Of a stretch of DNA of 64,000 bases, positions 21,000 through 32,792 are shown piece by piece. A model generated the notes under the pieces. That model saw nothing but the letters and a program-made list of their open reading frames with translations, was not told the DNA's origin and searched no databases. This DNA comes from Budorcas taxicolor. Lineage: Eukaryota; Chordata; Mammalia; Artiodactyla; Bovidae. The DNA lies in contig NC_068926.1 of assembly GCF_023091745.1 (NCBI RefSeq), positions 49,128,001 to 49,192,000 of the forward strand, in the 5' to 3' direction. How positions within the stretch are numbered: position 1 is the stretch's first letter; the number at the start of each line of letters is the position of its first letter. The position numbers were made by a program, and so were the translations under genes.

Positions 21000-21847
21000 T
21001 CAACCCCAAACAATTAAGAAAATGCAATAGGAACATATATATCAATGATTACTGTAAATGTAAATTGATTAAATGCTCCAACCAAAAGACACAAACTGGC
21101 TGAATGGATACAAAAACAAGATCATATATAAGCTGTCTACAAGAAACCCACTTTAGACCTAAAGACATATATAGACTGAAAGTGAGAGGATGGAAAAATA
21201 CATTCCATGCAAAAGGGAAGCAAAAGAAAGCTGGAATAGCAATTCTCATCTCAGAAGAAATAGACCTTAAAATAAAGAAGCTTACAAGAGATAAGAAAGG
21301 ACACTGCATAATGATCAAGGGATCAATCCAAGAGGAAAACATAACAATTGTAAATATCTATGCACCCAACACAGTAGCACCTCAATACATAAGACAAACA
21401 CTAACAGATATAAAAGGAGAAATCAACAGTAACACAATAATAGTAGGAGACTTTAACACTCCACTCACACCAGTGGACAGATCATCAAAACAGAAAACTA
21501 ATAAGGAGACACAAGTTTTAAATGATACATTAGATGAGATGGATCTTATCAATATCTTCAGAACATTCCACTGAAATGCAGAAGAATACATGTCCTTCTC
21601 AAGTGCCCATGGAACATTCTCCAGGATAGACCGCATCTTTGGTCACAAATCAAACCTCAGTAAATTTAAGAAAATTGAAACTGTATCAGGCATCTTCTCT
21701 GACCATAACACTGTGAGACTAGATATCAATTACAAGAAGAAAAAAAAAACTGTAAGAAGCACAAACACATGGAAATTAAACAACACATTTCTAAATAACC
21801 AGCAGGTTACTGAAGAAATCAAAAGAAACAAGAAAAACATCAAGTAG
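21000..21847 (+). pseudogene. L1 ORF2 endonuclease domain relic, outer copy
   Basis: The apurinic-type endonuclease nicks target DNA for L1 insertion. An open stretch at 21104-21574 has CLQETH with the catalytic Glu, IVNIYAPN and VGDFNTPLTPVDR. A stop at 21572 separates it from 21590-21847, which contains FSSAHGTFSRIDRIFGHK and the terminal SDHN motif. Upstream, several stops disrupt the N-terminus. The domain then jumps near 21850 directly to the RT start, so the linker between EN and RT has been deleted. Confidence 0.9.
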
Positions 21848-21870
21848 GCAACCTAACCAAAACCAAATAT

Positions 21871-24085
21871 CACTGATGAACATAGATGTGAAAATCTTCA
21901 ACACAATTTTGGCAAACAGAATTCAGCAACAAATCAAAAAGCTCACACATCATGATCAAGTTGGGTTTATTCCAGGAATGCAAGGATTCTTCAATATATG
22001 CAAATCAATCCATGTGATACACCATATTAACAAACTAAAAGATAAAAATCATGTGATAATCTCAATAGGTGCAGAAAACGCCTTTGACAAAATTCAACAC
22101 TCATTTATGATTAAAACTCTTCAAAAAATAGGCATAGAAGGAACCTACCTCAATATAGTAAAGGCCATATGTGATAAGCCTACAGCGAATATTATTCTCA
22201 GTGGTGAATAACTGAAAGCATTCCCCCTAAGATCAGGAACAAGACAAGGGTGTCCACTTTCACCACTATTATTCAACATAGTTCTGGAAGTCCTAGCTAT
22301 AGCAATCAGAGAAGAAAAAGAAATAAAAGGAAACCAGATCAGGAAGGAGTAAAATTCTCACTGTTTGCAGATGACAAGATACTGTACATAAAAAACCCTA
22401 AAGATAGTATCAGAAAATTACTAGAGCTAATCAGTGAATTTAGCAAAGTTTCAGGATACAAAATCAATACACAGAAATCACTTTCATTTCTATATACTAA
22501 CAATGAAAAATCAGAAAGAGAAATTCAGGAATTAATCCCATTCACCATTGCAACAAAAAGAATTAAATATCTAGGAATAAACTTACCTAAGAAAAGAACT
22601 GTACACAGAAAATTATAAGACACTAATGAAAGAAATCAAAGATTACATAAACAGATGGAGGGTTATTCCATACTCCTGGGTAGGAAGAATCAATATTGTG
22701 AAAAATGATTATACTAGCAAATGCAATCTACAAATTCAATGTGATCCCTGTCAAATTACCAATGGCATTTTTCACAGAACTAGAAGAAAGAATTTCACAA
22801 TTCATATGGAAACATAAAAGACCCCCAATAACCAAAGCAGTCTTGGGAAAGAAGAATGGAGCTGGAGAATCAACCTTCCTGACTTCATATTATACTACAA
22901 AGCTACAGTCATCAAGACAGTATGATACTGGGACAAAAACAGAAATATAGACCAATGGAACAAGATAGAAAGCCGAGAAATAAACCCATGCACCTACGGG
23001 TACCTTATTTTTGACAAAGGAGGCAAGAATATACAATGGGGCAAAGACAGCCTCTTCCATAAATGGTCCTGGGAAAACTGGACAGCTACATGTAAAAGAA
23101 TGAAATTAGAACACTCTTAACACCATACACAAAGATAAACTCAAAATGGATTAAAGACCTAAATGTAAAAACAGAGAAACTATAAAATTCTTAGAGGAAG
23201 ACATAGGCAGAACACTCCATGACAAAAATCAAAGCAAGATCCTCTATGACCCACCTCCTAGAGTAGTGGAAATAAAAACAAAAGTAAACAAGTGGGACCT
23301 GATTAAACTTAAAAGATTTTACACAGCAAAGAAAACTATAAGCAAGGTGAAAAGACAACCCTCAGAATGGGAGAAAACAATAGCAAATGAAACAACTGAC
23401 AAAGGATTAATTTTCAAAATATACAAGCAGCTCATACAACTCAATGCCAGAAAAACAAACAACCCAATCAAAAAGTGGGAAAAAGACTTAAACAGACATT
23501 TCTCCAAAGGAGACATGCAGATGGCTAACAAACACTTGAAAAGATGCTCGACATCGCTCACTATTAGAAAAATGCAAATCAAAACCACAATGAGATGTCA
23601 TCTCACACTGGTCTGAATGACCATCATCAAAAAGCCTACAAACAATAAATGCTGGAGACGGTGTGGAGAAAAGGGAACATTCTTGCACTGTTGGTGGGAA
23701 TGTAAATTGATACAACCCCTATGGAAGACGGTATGGAGATTCCTTAAAAAACTAGGAATAAAACCACCATATGACCCAGCAATCCCACTCCTAGGCATAT
23801 ACCCTGAGGAAATCAAAATCGAAAAAGGCACATGTATCCCATTGTTCAATGCACCACTATTTACAATAGCTAGAACATAGAAGCAACCTCGATGTCCATC
23901 GACAGATGAATGGATAAAGAAGTTGTGGTGCATATACACGATGGAATATTACTCAGCCATAAAAAGGAACACATTTGAGTCAGTTCTGATGAGGTGGATG
24001 AACCTAGAACCTATTATACAGAGTGAAGTGAATCAGAAAGAGAAAGATAAATACCATATTCTAACACATATATACAGAATCTAGA
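21871..24085 (+). pseudogene. L1 ORF2 RT and C-terminal relic, outer copy
   Basis: The first open part, 21876-22211, has motif A as ISIGAENAFDKIQH: the catalytic Asp is Gly (ggt at 22068-22070). A TAA at 22209-22211 follows. A frameshift near 22340 leads into a segment with intact FADD followed by KILYIKNPKDS (22250-22618 frame). Further frame changes lead to 23266-23616 and 23617-23880, the latter carrying CWRRCGEKGTFLHCWWEC. A TAG ends that segment at 23878. No reverse transcriptase activity is plausible. Confidence 0.92.
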
Positions 24086-24496
24086 AAAATGGTACTGAAG
24101 AATTTATTCACAGGGCAGCAATGGAGAAACAGACATAGAGAATAGACTTATGGACATAGAGAGAGGTGAGGAGAGGGTGGGATGTATGGAAAGAGTAACA
24201 TGTGCATTACCATATGTAAAATAAATAGCCAATGGGAATTTGCTGTATGGCTCAGGAAACTGGGGTGGGATGGGGTGAGAGATGGGAGGGAGGTTCAAAA
24301 CGGAGGGGCTATATATATACCTATAGCTGACTCATGTTGAGGTTTGACAGAAAACAACAAAATTCTGCAAAGCAATTATCCTTCAATTAAAAAAGAAAAA
24401 GAGCATCACAGTCATATAGAGGTGAGAGTGGGCAGAGGAAGCTGCGGATACACCAGTGTTTGGGAATATCTCAGACATTCAAGGACTATAAGCTTA

Positions 24497-24722
24497 GCAT
24501 GGGGCTACCCATGTGGCTCAGCAGTAAAGAATCCTCTTGGTAAATAATGCAGGAGACATAAGAGATGCGAGTTTGATCTCTGGGTCAAGAATATCACCTA
24601 GAGAAGGGAATAGCTACCCAATCCAGTATTCTTGCCTGGAGAATCTCATGGACAGAGGGGTCCAGTGGGCTACATTCCATGGGATCACAAAGAGTCGGAC
24701 ACTACTTAGTGACTGAGCATGC
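24497..24722 (+). repeat. Bov-tA SINE
   Basis: gggctacccatgtggctcagcagtaaagaatcc opens the copy; cggacactacttagtgactgagc closes it. It contains a small internal duplication-like insert (ttggtaaataatgcagg). It lies 85 bp beyond the L1 complex. Confidence 0.93.
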
Positions 24723-26297
24723 TGGTATACAAGCTAAGCGTGAGGGAAAGAGTGAATCCAAATGGAGGTCATCCCAGCACCTGAAAGTGTATTGGCTCTT
24801 CCAGGCAGGAGGAACACGGCAAGAAATCAGAACAGATGGAGTCGTCCATAGACCAGTTCAATCCAATCAGAGGTGAAGCAACCTGATGGACACGGTTTAA
24901 ACTCCAGCTGGATTTAGCTAATAGGTGGCTTACAGAAGGCATCCACTTGGAAGGGATGGAATATTCTAGAAAAATCCTGAATGTTGTGTAAGTGGTAAGA
25001 ATCTAGGTGTTTGGAGGCTTCAGATCATCAGTTCCAGTCAAAAATTTTTTGTCAACAAGCCCTCGTGGCCCATAGAGAAGAAAGTCCTAATTACTATGAG
25101 ATGATGAAGGCATTTGTTTAGGTCTGTAACCTCAGTTTGCTGGAAATGGTAAAATTATTTCCTTAGTGAGTTTAAAATCCAGAAAGGGTAATAATTAAAG
25201 TGCATACTGTTAAGTAAATCAAACCTGTTACTAATAATTTTGTGTTAAGCTTAAGTATTGTTGGGAAATATTTTGTGTTTATAATATTTAAGATCATTTG
25301 TCACATTAGGTAAGATTTCAGATGTGATTCCAGCCAACACAGAGAATTTAGCTATAGATTTTTTGTTTGGAATTTTAAATGGAAAAGTATAACCTCTCTA
25401 CCTGAATAGAATTTGTATCCTACTGTTGTGTGAAAATTGTATAAATATTAATTATGTTGAATTGGCTCATGGTGCCTTTCAGGGCTACTATATCCATCTA
25501 CTTTTCTGTATATTCATTTCTATTAATTTTTGAAGGCTTCATATTGAAACTCCAACTAAAAGTGTCAATGTATCTACTTAAAAATAATTGTATAGTAGAT
25601 AGAACTAGATGTAACTATGTTCTGTATTTTCTAAGTCTCCTGTGACTGTGTTATCATACTTTCATAACTTAAAAAATAAAAAGGAAAGAGAAAAAGTATA
25701 AGTTCCTTAAGTATGCACAAGATTGGAATGCTTACAAAAAATTGAGAGTCTTTTGTAAGTTTATTTATTAATATTATAGTTGCTAAGGCTGTTTAAGTAT
25801 TTAAGAAAGCTTTCCATGTTAATGAAGCATATACATTGCTTTAAAGGAAGCCAGATACATGAAATTTATGAACGTGTTTTGAAATATTTAAAGGAATCTA
25901 CTAACTTATTAAAATCATCGTTTAAATGTTATAAAACAGATTTATAAACAGAATATTAAAGGTTGAACTTTAAGGCTTCTGTAAAAGTCATCTTTGCAAT
26001 GTTAATTTTATAAGTTTCAGAACAAAGACAAAACAAATAGTTATGAATAGTTTTTTCTCTGCTTGGACTACAGATTTAAGGCATCAAAAAATCTGAGGGC
26101 TGAGGAATCACCAGGAGCCGGGATTGTTTAGGTGAGGACAGGGTTGGTGAGCCAACTTCATCAGCTGGAATTTGGCAGAAGAAGTAAACCAGAGGAGCTG
26201 ACAGCAGCCTGGGGAGCTTTTCAGAGCACATTTCTGAGCATTAAGACTGTAAAACACAACATGAAGACCTGGAGTGAATGATGTTTGGGTAACTTTA
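24723..26297. other. Single-copy, AT-rich sequence
   Basis: No gene is seen. Around 25455-25600 the text (tattgaaactccaactaaaagtgtcaatgtatctactt) faintly resembles reverse-complement L1 ORF2 of old families, too diverged to call. The rest holds many TTTAAA-like stretches and no coding potential. Confidence 0.4.
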
Positions 26298-26312
26298 AAA
26301 ATGCACACATCT

Positions 26313-26514
26313 GGACTTCCCTGGTGGATAGATGGCTAAGAGTCTGAGCTCCCATTGCAGGGGGCCTGGGTTTGATCCTTGGTCAGGGAACTAGAACCCA
26401 GATGCCACAACTAAAAGTTTGAATGTTGCAACTAAAAAACAAACAAACAAAAAAAACATTCTACATGCCCCAACTAAGATCTGACACAGCCAAATATAAA
26501 TAAATAATTTTTTT
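26313..26514 (+). repeat. CHR-type SINE with TSD
   Basis: ggacttccctggtggata to agccaaatataaataaataattt. The flanks aaaatgcacacatc (26298-26311) and aaagtgcacatatc (26515-26528) match at 12 of 14 positions. Confidence 0.92.
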
Positions 26515-26719
26515 AAAGTGCACATATCCACACATCACCATGTTCTTTTCAAAGCTGAGCAGAAGGCATAATCTGAAATGCATCAGAAAGGGGGATTCTT
26601 GTGTGTCAGGTGTCATAACGATAGGAACTATGTAAGGGAAACCATGGTGAGATAGGGGCCTTGGGTGATCCTATAACCATGATGTGGAGTAAGATATGTG
26701 GTCACTTAAACCCCTTCAT

Positions 26720-26932
26720 GTTATGGTTGTTATTCATTCTCTAAGTCATGTCTGACTCTTTTCAACTCCATAGACTGTAGCGTGCCAGGCTCCCCTGTCC
26801 ATGGGATTTCCCAGGCAAGAATACTGGAGTGGGTTGCCATTTCCTTCTCCTGGTGTCTTCCCAACTCAGGGATTGAACCCATATCTCCTGCGTTGGCAGA
26901 TGAATTCTTTACCACCGAACCACCATGGAAGC
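26720..26932 (-). repeat. Bov-tA SINE with TSD
   Basis: Tail-to-head copy ending ccaccgaaccaccatggaagc. The flanks aaaccccttcat (26708-26719) and aaacaccttcat (26933-26944) differ at one position. Confidence 0.94.
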
Positions 26933-27013
26933 AAACACCTTCATACCTGATTAAAAAACAAAGCAAAACAGAAAGCCTTAACAAATGAACAGACTAAGAC
27001 TTTTTAAGATGTC

Positions 27014-27172
27014 TTTTAAAAAATGTATTTATTTATTTATTCGGCTGCACTGGGTCTTAGTTGTGGCATGTGGAATCTCTGAGTTGGAACATGTGGGATC
27101 TAGTTCCCTGATCGGGTGTTCCCCTGAATTGAGAGTGAAGGGTCTTAGCCACTGTACCAGCAGGGAAGTTCC
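27014..27172 (-). repeat. CHR-type SINE, short
   Basis: tatttatttatttattcggctgc through ggatctagttccctgatcggg to agccactgtaccagcagggaagttcc. Confidence 0.88.
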
Positions 27173-27181
27173 CAGAATGTC

Positions 27182-27915
27182 TGATTCTAATCTGAGTCTA
27201 CTCATTCAGGGCCCTCCATGCAGCTCTCTTATTGCAAATGGCAAACTGGTTGTTGTGAAGATTCTCACACTCATCCACTTCAAAAGGCAGCTGATTGAAT
27301 TTCTAGGTGGTTGGGATTCTAAAAGTAACCACTTTCTTATGCCAGTCCTATGATCACTATCTGATAAACACTGAGCTATAGTGATAATTACAAGAGGAGT
27401 GGAGTTTTTATTTTCAGATCTACGTGTATAGATTAGATTTAATTTTCTGTTTAAAGAGTGTTGTTGCTTTTCCCTGAATTGAGGTCTGAAGCTGGATGAA
27501 AAGCAGGTGCTATACCCTCATCAACTTAAGCAATTAATTATTTGATCCTTGCTTCCCCTGTTTGTTCAAACCATTAAAGAATGTTCGAGTCTGATAAGAC
27601 GGAGGTCCTACAGGAGGGTCTCTCATTTGGATAGTCTGACAATTCTCACTTTTCTCCAGGGTGAGCTCCAAGGAAGCGAATAGAAAAAGCTTCCTTTGCC
27701 TCTAAAGAAAGTAGGATATGGCCATTACTTGGCTTCTGTACATGAAATGGACCAGCCCCCACTGAACACACTTGGATGAGGGGAAATGGAGCATAGTAAC
27801 TACTGGCTAGGAGAGAAGATTGCACAAGTTCAAGGCCTTAGCCTGGAGTTGTGACAAGGACAATGTTTTCACCAACCCCCTTCATTTTCCCCTAGTCCCA
27901 CGCTTGGCTGGACCG
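27182..27915. other. Single-copy sequence, no gene seen
   Basis: Neither a repeat nor a coding pattern is recognised. It leads into the 30-bp tandem repeat. Confidence 0.45.
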
Positions 27916-28005
27916 TATTTCCCAGCCTCCCTTGGGATTAGACTACATTTCCCAGATTCCTTTAGGGTTAGAAAATATTTCCCAGCCTCCTTTGCTGTTA
28001 GATAA
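27916..28005 (+). repeat. Three tandem copies of a 30-bp unit
   Basis: Units at 27916-27945, 27946-27975 and 27976-28005 each begin (t/c)atttcccag(c/a)(c/t)tcc and end with (g/a/t)tta ga. The spacing is exactly 30 bp, so the ORF that crosses them repeats every ten codons. I infer local duplication of an older repeat-derived segment. Confidence 0.85.
27942..27960 (+). promoter_or_regulatory. ZNF143-like motif
   Basis: actacatttcccagattcc, at the join of the first two 30-bp units, follows the ZNF143/SBS consensus ACTACAnnTCCCAGnATGC at most positions. The later TTTCCCAG copies lack the ACTACA part. Function is unproven. Confidence 0.35.
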
Positions 28006-28031
28006 TCTTTCAGTGTTACAGGAGCTCACCA

Positions 28032-28225
28032 AGGTTTCTCTGGTGGTCCAGGCTGTAAAGAATATGCCTGCAATGTGGGAGACTGGGGTTCGATCTCTGG
28101 TTTGGGAAGATCCCTGGAGAAGGAAATGGCAACCCACTCCAGTATTCTTGCCTGGGAAATCCCATGGACAGAGGAGCCTGGCAAGAGTAGAATAGGACTA
28201 AGCAACTAACACTTTGACTTTTTTG
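28032..28225 (+). repeat. Bov-tA SINE with TSD
   Basis: Plus-strand copy with ggttcgatctctggtttggg at the B-box region. The flanks aggagctcacca (28020-28031) and aggagcttacca (28226-28237) match at 11 of 12 positions. Confidence 0.95.
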
Positions 28226-28237
28226 AGGAGCTTACCA

Positions 28238-29507
28238 TGTTGTTCATTAAATCATGCAAACCCCCAAGCACTACATCTTAGGGTTCCTCCCCTCTGTGGA
28301 TGCCAGAGGCACAGGACTGTAAATTACTCCTGGAGCCACTTTCCATCATGCCTGACATAAATCGAAACCTGAGTCATCAAATAGTGACAGCTGTTTGACA
28401 CGGAGCCTTTGTGGGACAAAGATTTGCCATTTCTTTTCTTACTGCTGTGAAACCTGCCCTCCTGATAGAAAACACCAGGGAGGGAAGGACCCTCATCTCA
28501 CTATGGAGGGTGCTGCTTACTTCTTACACCTCTGCTGAAACGGAATTCCGAAAGGACCAGAGGCCCTAAGCAGACAGTGGGTTTCAGAAACCCTCTGTCC
28601 TCCCTGGGTCCCTCATGCCCCATCCCCCACTCCTCTGAGATTATTTAGAGGACAAATCTACAAACAATAATGGCCTGGGAAAGTGTGGGAGGGACCCATC
28701 AGTCCTGGAGAACTTGAACTGTGCTCAAGTTAATTGGCTAGAAGTAATGCTCTCAACTGGGAAAATTCACAGCCTTTAGATCTCTTTCCCAGGGAGCAAA
28801 ACATTTCCGATTAAAATATTTCAGCTCAACAGCTATAACTCAGACTCAAATCAATTTATAAAAAGAGCAACTTCTTCACGAAATAAATCAATTTTGAGTA
28901 GATTTTTTCACTACGTGTATGTGGGCCTGTGCATCCGTGTGTGTTCAATTTTAAAAATATATATATTGAAAGAGTCACTTTTACTGGGAATACAGTTTTA
29001 GAACCAAAACCCCCATTTAATTCTTTCACTGCTTTGGTTTTTGTGATTTTGCAGTGAAGAGTCCAGAATGAAGGTGGTCCCTTAACTTCCCAACAGATCA
29101 ATGATCTTCTGCATCTGTGTATTCAGTGGAAACCGTTACATGGAGATGTGATAGCCCCATCCCTGTTACAGCCTTCATTCTAGGAGATGAAATGCCACTG
29201 ATACTAGTGCCTGTTAAAAGGGCTCTCATGACAAAGGATCCCCCACTGTCGTGTTTACAAGCATCCCCTCTGTCCTACATGGCACTTGTAACAAGCACAG
29301 ATCCTCTCCCAGGCAGAAGACATGAGGACTGGGTCCATGTCTAGTGGGCAGATTTATTACCTGCAGGAAGCTCGCTGCTGCTGGCCAAACCTGGCTATCC
29401 ACATCTCCTTCAGGCTGCCCAGCTGGTCAACTGCTCTCTAGATTCAGTTTGAAACACTCTTGCCAGTGAATGTCCTCTTGTGAGGCAGGAGTTGAATAGG
29501 GGCTATT
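28238..29507. other. Single-copy sequence, no gene seen
   Basis: No transposon or gene is recognised. The part from about 28640 to 28910 is free of repeats and of balanced composition and could be conserved non-coding DNA. Short ORFs have no features. Confidence 0.4.
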
Positions 29508-29579
29508 CCCGAAAAGGGATCAAACCCAGGTATCCTGCATTGCAGGCAGGTTCTTTACCGTCAGAGCCATCAGAAAGCC
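29508..29579 (-). repeat. Bov-tA head fragment
   Basis: Only the tRNA-like head is present: gggatcaaacccaggtatcctgcattgcaggcaggttctttaccgtcagagcc. The body has been lost. Confidence 0.8.
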
Positions 29580-29581
29580 TT

Positions 29582-29641
29582 ATGTGTGTGTGTGTGTGTG
29601 TGTACATGTGTGTGTGTGTGTACGTGTGTGTGTGTGTGTAT
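29582..29641 (+). repeat. Compound (TG)n microsatellite
   Basis: Three (tg) runs are separated by tacatg and tacg interruptions, directly after the Bov-tA head. Confidence 0.95.
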
Positions 29642-30676
29642 AGGAAGAGTGTAAGCAATTAATATAATTTCAATATTCCTGCTTCATTGTTTCATTCGGT
29701 GAATAAAATGCCTATAATGAGGTAGGTGGAATACAGTTCTTTAACATAGAATATGTGAGCAGTTCTATGATTAAGTTTTCAGAGCAAAAGTTACTGCAGT
29801 ATATTGAAATATTTCAAAATATTTCATTTTGAAATAAGAAAAGTTCTCTCCAAGAAAATGTGGGAACCAACAACAGATGTGTTAACAGAGCCTAACCAAT
29901 TTAATACCCTTGGCAGCCAACAACATGGCTAGTTTTTATTCAACTCACTGAAGACCTGTGAAATTAAGTGGGTCTTACTGAATGCATCTTGGGATTAACA
30001 ACTAAGCCTGTCTTTTAGTCCTACATGATTTAATGACATTCGGGCATCACTGGATTGTTATAAATTAAAGATTAGTGTATATTTTTGGTTTGGCTCGAAA
30101 TACAAGGTGACAGAAAATGGATTTATTTGACAGAGCAACAGGGAAATGATAGGGAAATCGTATTAGCCTAACCTAAGTGGAACAGAGGAAGGCGGTTATT
30201 AAAGAAAAGGATACAATTCTAGGCAGAAGGGATTCAAAAGAAGTGCTGATCTGGGTGGGGGGTGGATATTGCTAAGGAGGAAGTATATGGTAGACAGTCG
30301 TGAAATCACACTTCCCACTGCTGACACCCTCGGAATCCGAGTCTGATGATTTGGCCAATCATCAGCCAGGCCTGAGGATGACAAGAGCCCAGGGAAGCAG
30401 AGGGACCCAAGTGACCAGCAACAACCCACTTCCTACCTTGTCCTTCCCCTGGGTCTCAACCTCAAAAGTCCTCTGGAGAAGTGGTGGATGACAGCTAAAC
30501 AGGTGCTGCCCCGATTCTGGAGGGTAGTCCTGCTCAGTCTCAGGAAGGGCTAATGCCCTGAGTTGGATCAGTTCTTCCAATTTCAAGAGGATGCAGAAAT
30601 CTGGGTTTTAGTAGGAAAATTTCCAGTTTGTAGATTTGGGCAGCCAATCCAAGATGTTTTTACAAGAATTAATGCC
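29642..30676. other. Single-copy sequence, no gene seen
   Basis: Near 29803-29840 the text gaaatatttcaaaatatttcattttgaaat forms a small AT-rich inverted repeat. ORFs around 30199-30586 on both strands overlap one another and have no recognisable content. Confidence 0.4.
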
Positions 30677-30699
30677 AAAAAAAAAAAAAAAAAAAAAAA
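30677..30699 (+). repeat. Poly(A) run, 23 bases
   Basis: An uninterrupted A run after ttaatgcc. It could be a retroposon tail, but I could not identify a body upstream. Confidence 0.8.
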
Positions 30700-30715
30700 T
30701 TACTGCCATGATTTG

Positions 30716-30952
30716 GCGCTTCCCAGGTGGTGCTAGTGGTAAAGAATCCACCTGCCAGTGCAGGAGACACAAGAGAGGAAGGTTTGATCCCAGGATCGAT
30801 CGAGCAGATCCCCTGGAGAAGGAAATGGCAACCCACTCCAGTACTCTTGCCTGGAAAATTCCATTAATGGAGGAGCCTGGCAGGTTACAGTCCATGGGGC
30901 TGCAAAGAGTAGGGCATGCCTGAGCAACTGAGCATGCACACACACACACACG
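30716..30952 (+). repeat. Bov-tA SINE with (CA)n tail
   Basis: gcttcccaggtggtgctagtggtaaag to cctgagcaactgagcatg, followed by a cacacacacaca run. It carries an inserted gatcgatcgag near the B-box region. Confidence 0.94.
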
Positions 30953-32511
30953 CAATGCAGTGAGTCAAGATAACAAGGTTGCATGTTGCATCCAGCTGTG
31001 AACCATCAATTTTTCACTTCTTTTCCATCTCATGGCAAAAGGCTCTGCTTTTCCCTTAAGGTTGGAAGCTGTGCTTGCCATTCTTGAGGAGGCTGAGGAT
31101 GGGAGCTAGCATATTTATCCTTGTTCTAGAAAACTCTACACTTTCATAGAGAAGATTATAGTCGGAGGTTCTGTGTTTGCCTCTGATGAACTGTGGGTTC
31201 TCTTTTATGGGCAGACTCAGGTTCTTGGGTCTGATCTTGACCTTGAGTCTGCCTTTTCTTCTGTCAGTAAAGCAAGTGGATACCAAACATTAGTGATGTC
31301 AATAGTAGATTTATCAGAGTCTCCACCAGACTACACAAAAGAGGATAACGTGAGGGAAGCGTATTCCCAAAGGAACTAATGGCAACAATCCAGGCATAGG
31401 GAAGTGCTTGGGACGATGAGGGAATTTGAAGCTAATATCAGCATCCCTGAAACTACCTATGGGCTTAAAGGGGCAAGGACAGGAGAGTCACCATAAATTG
31501 GAAGATGAGAGTCATGTGAGGTGGCCACCTTTAGAACATCAGTTGTCTCTGCCACGACAGAGCCAGTCTGGGATGATGACCTTACTGGTCACACTCCACT
31601 CTCTTTCCTGTCTCTTGCTGGGTCTCACAACCAAATCCAACAAGTATCTGGGGACCATGGAGCCCACTGGTGGTGTCCATACAGGTCAGACCTCCCTGGG
31701 GAGAGGGAAGAAAGATGGAGTCTGGATCTGGAGGGGCTCAACAGCTTAGAGGACAACCATGAAATCAAGGTTATAGAACAAACTTGTTCACCTATAGCTG
31801 GAGACCGCACCACCACCACTTCCCCTTGAAGGCTCAGAGCTGAGAGCTGCTGTCTTTTTGTGAAAAGGGAGATTCACAACAGTTAATGTGGTTCAAGACA
31901 CATGAGACCCACACTGGGACTCTCTGTATAATCCAAAGGACTCAAAGAACTGAAATGGCAACAGCATCGTCACAAAGTAATGCAAATTGTATCTGAGCAC
32001 CACCCATGTCTTCCCACCATCCCCTGGGTTGGGGAATGGCTGGACTCAGGGATCCCAGTCCCCCTTCAGACTTTGGGATGCCCAAGATGCCATGGGCATT
32101 GACTGATCCAGCTCTACATGGATAAAGTAGTAACTCAATACTAAACCTCTTATGTCTTGAATCAGTGAGTTTCTTTTCTAAAGAATGAGATATTTTACCT
32201 AAAAGTCATTCTGTGCTTGAGTCATGAAAGAACCAAATATGTATGATGAAATAGAGAATTGTATTTCAGACAATATGCTTTATTCTATAAATATTTATGG
32301 ATCTTTTTGTCTGCATGACTCTTCAGGTTAAAACTACTCTAACCAATAACTAGTTTTACACATTTTTCATTGCCCTATAGAAAGTATGAGTACATAGCAG
32401 TTGCATAGAAGGAAAGGCTACATGTATTTGATCAAATGTGTGATGAATTGGCTTTTATTTTCCTATAAAGTCATTCCACAAATATTTGTCGGTTACACAT
32501 ACATATTTAAT
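30953..32511. other. Single-copy sequence, no gene seen
   Basis: This is one of the longest repeat-free parts of the window. Plus-strand ORFs at 31426-31749 and 31521-31829 overlap in different frames, and neither shows a domain or an exon boundary pair that I would trust. Confidence 0.4.
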
Positions 32512-32735
32512 GTATGCTATTGGTGGCTCAGAGGGTAAAGCGTCTGCCTGCAATGTGGGAGACCCAGGTTCGATCCCTGGGTCGGGAAGATCCCCTGGAG
32601 AAGGAAATGGCAACCCACTCCAGTATTCTTGCCTGGAGAATCTCATGGATGGAGGAACCTGGTAGACTACAGTCCATGGGGTTGCAAAGAGTCGGACATG
32701 ACTGAGCAATTTCACTTCACTTCACTTCACTCATT
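32512..32735 (+). repeat. Bov-tA SINE, best preserved copy
   Basis: The internal RNA polymerase III promoter is readable: a box A-like tggctcagaggg at 32524-32535 and a box B-like ggttcgatccc at 32567-32577. The copy ends ctgagcaattt plus a cacttcacttcacttcact tail. Its low divergence suggests that it is among the youngest SINEs here. Confidence 0.96.
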
Positions 32736-32792
32736 GCCCTACCAAGAATTTTTTTAAAAAAGAAACCATGTATGCATGTATTAGAATTAATT

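Larger units (their letters stand above)
20688..24398 (+). mobile_element. Outer L1, 3' segment (ORF1 end, ORF2, 3'UTR, tail)
   Basis: The sequence resumes exactly at the ORF1 position where the inner L1 entered. It then contains the ORF1 C-terminus, an ORF2 endonuclease, an internal deletion, RT, the C-terminal domain, a 3'UTR (24085-24380) and an aaaaaagaaaaag tail. The right TSD aagagcatcacag is at 24399-24411. Confidence 0.93.

Noticed and set aside
27916..28005. A CRISPR-like array
   Set aside because: The three units are contiguous and imperfect, without spacers, and the genome is mammalian.
31426..31829. Two overlapping plus-strand ORFs of about 105 codons
   Set aside because: They use different frames of the same sequence and lack any domain, splice context or poly(A) signal.
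32512..32600. A functional tRNA-Glu gene in the Bov-tA head
   Set aside because: The A and B boxes are present, but the sequence is SINE-type and cannot fold into a full tRNA with a CCA-ready acceptor stem.
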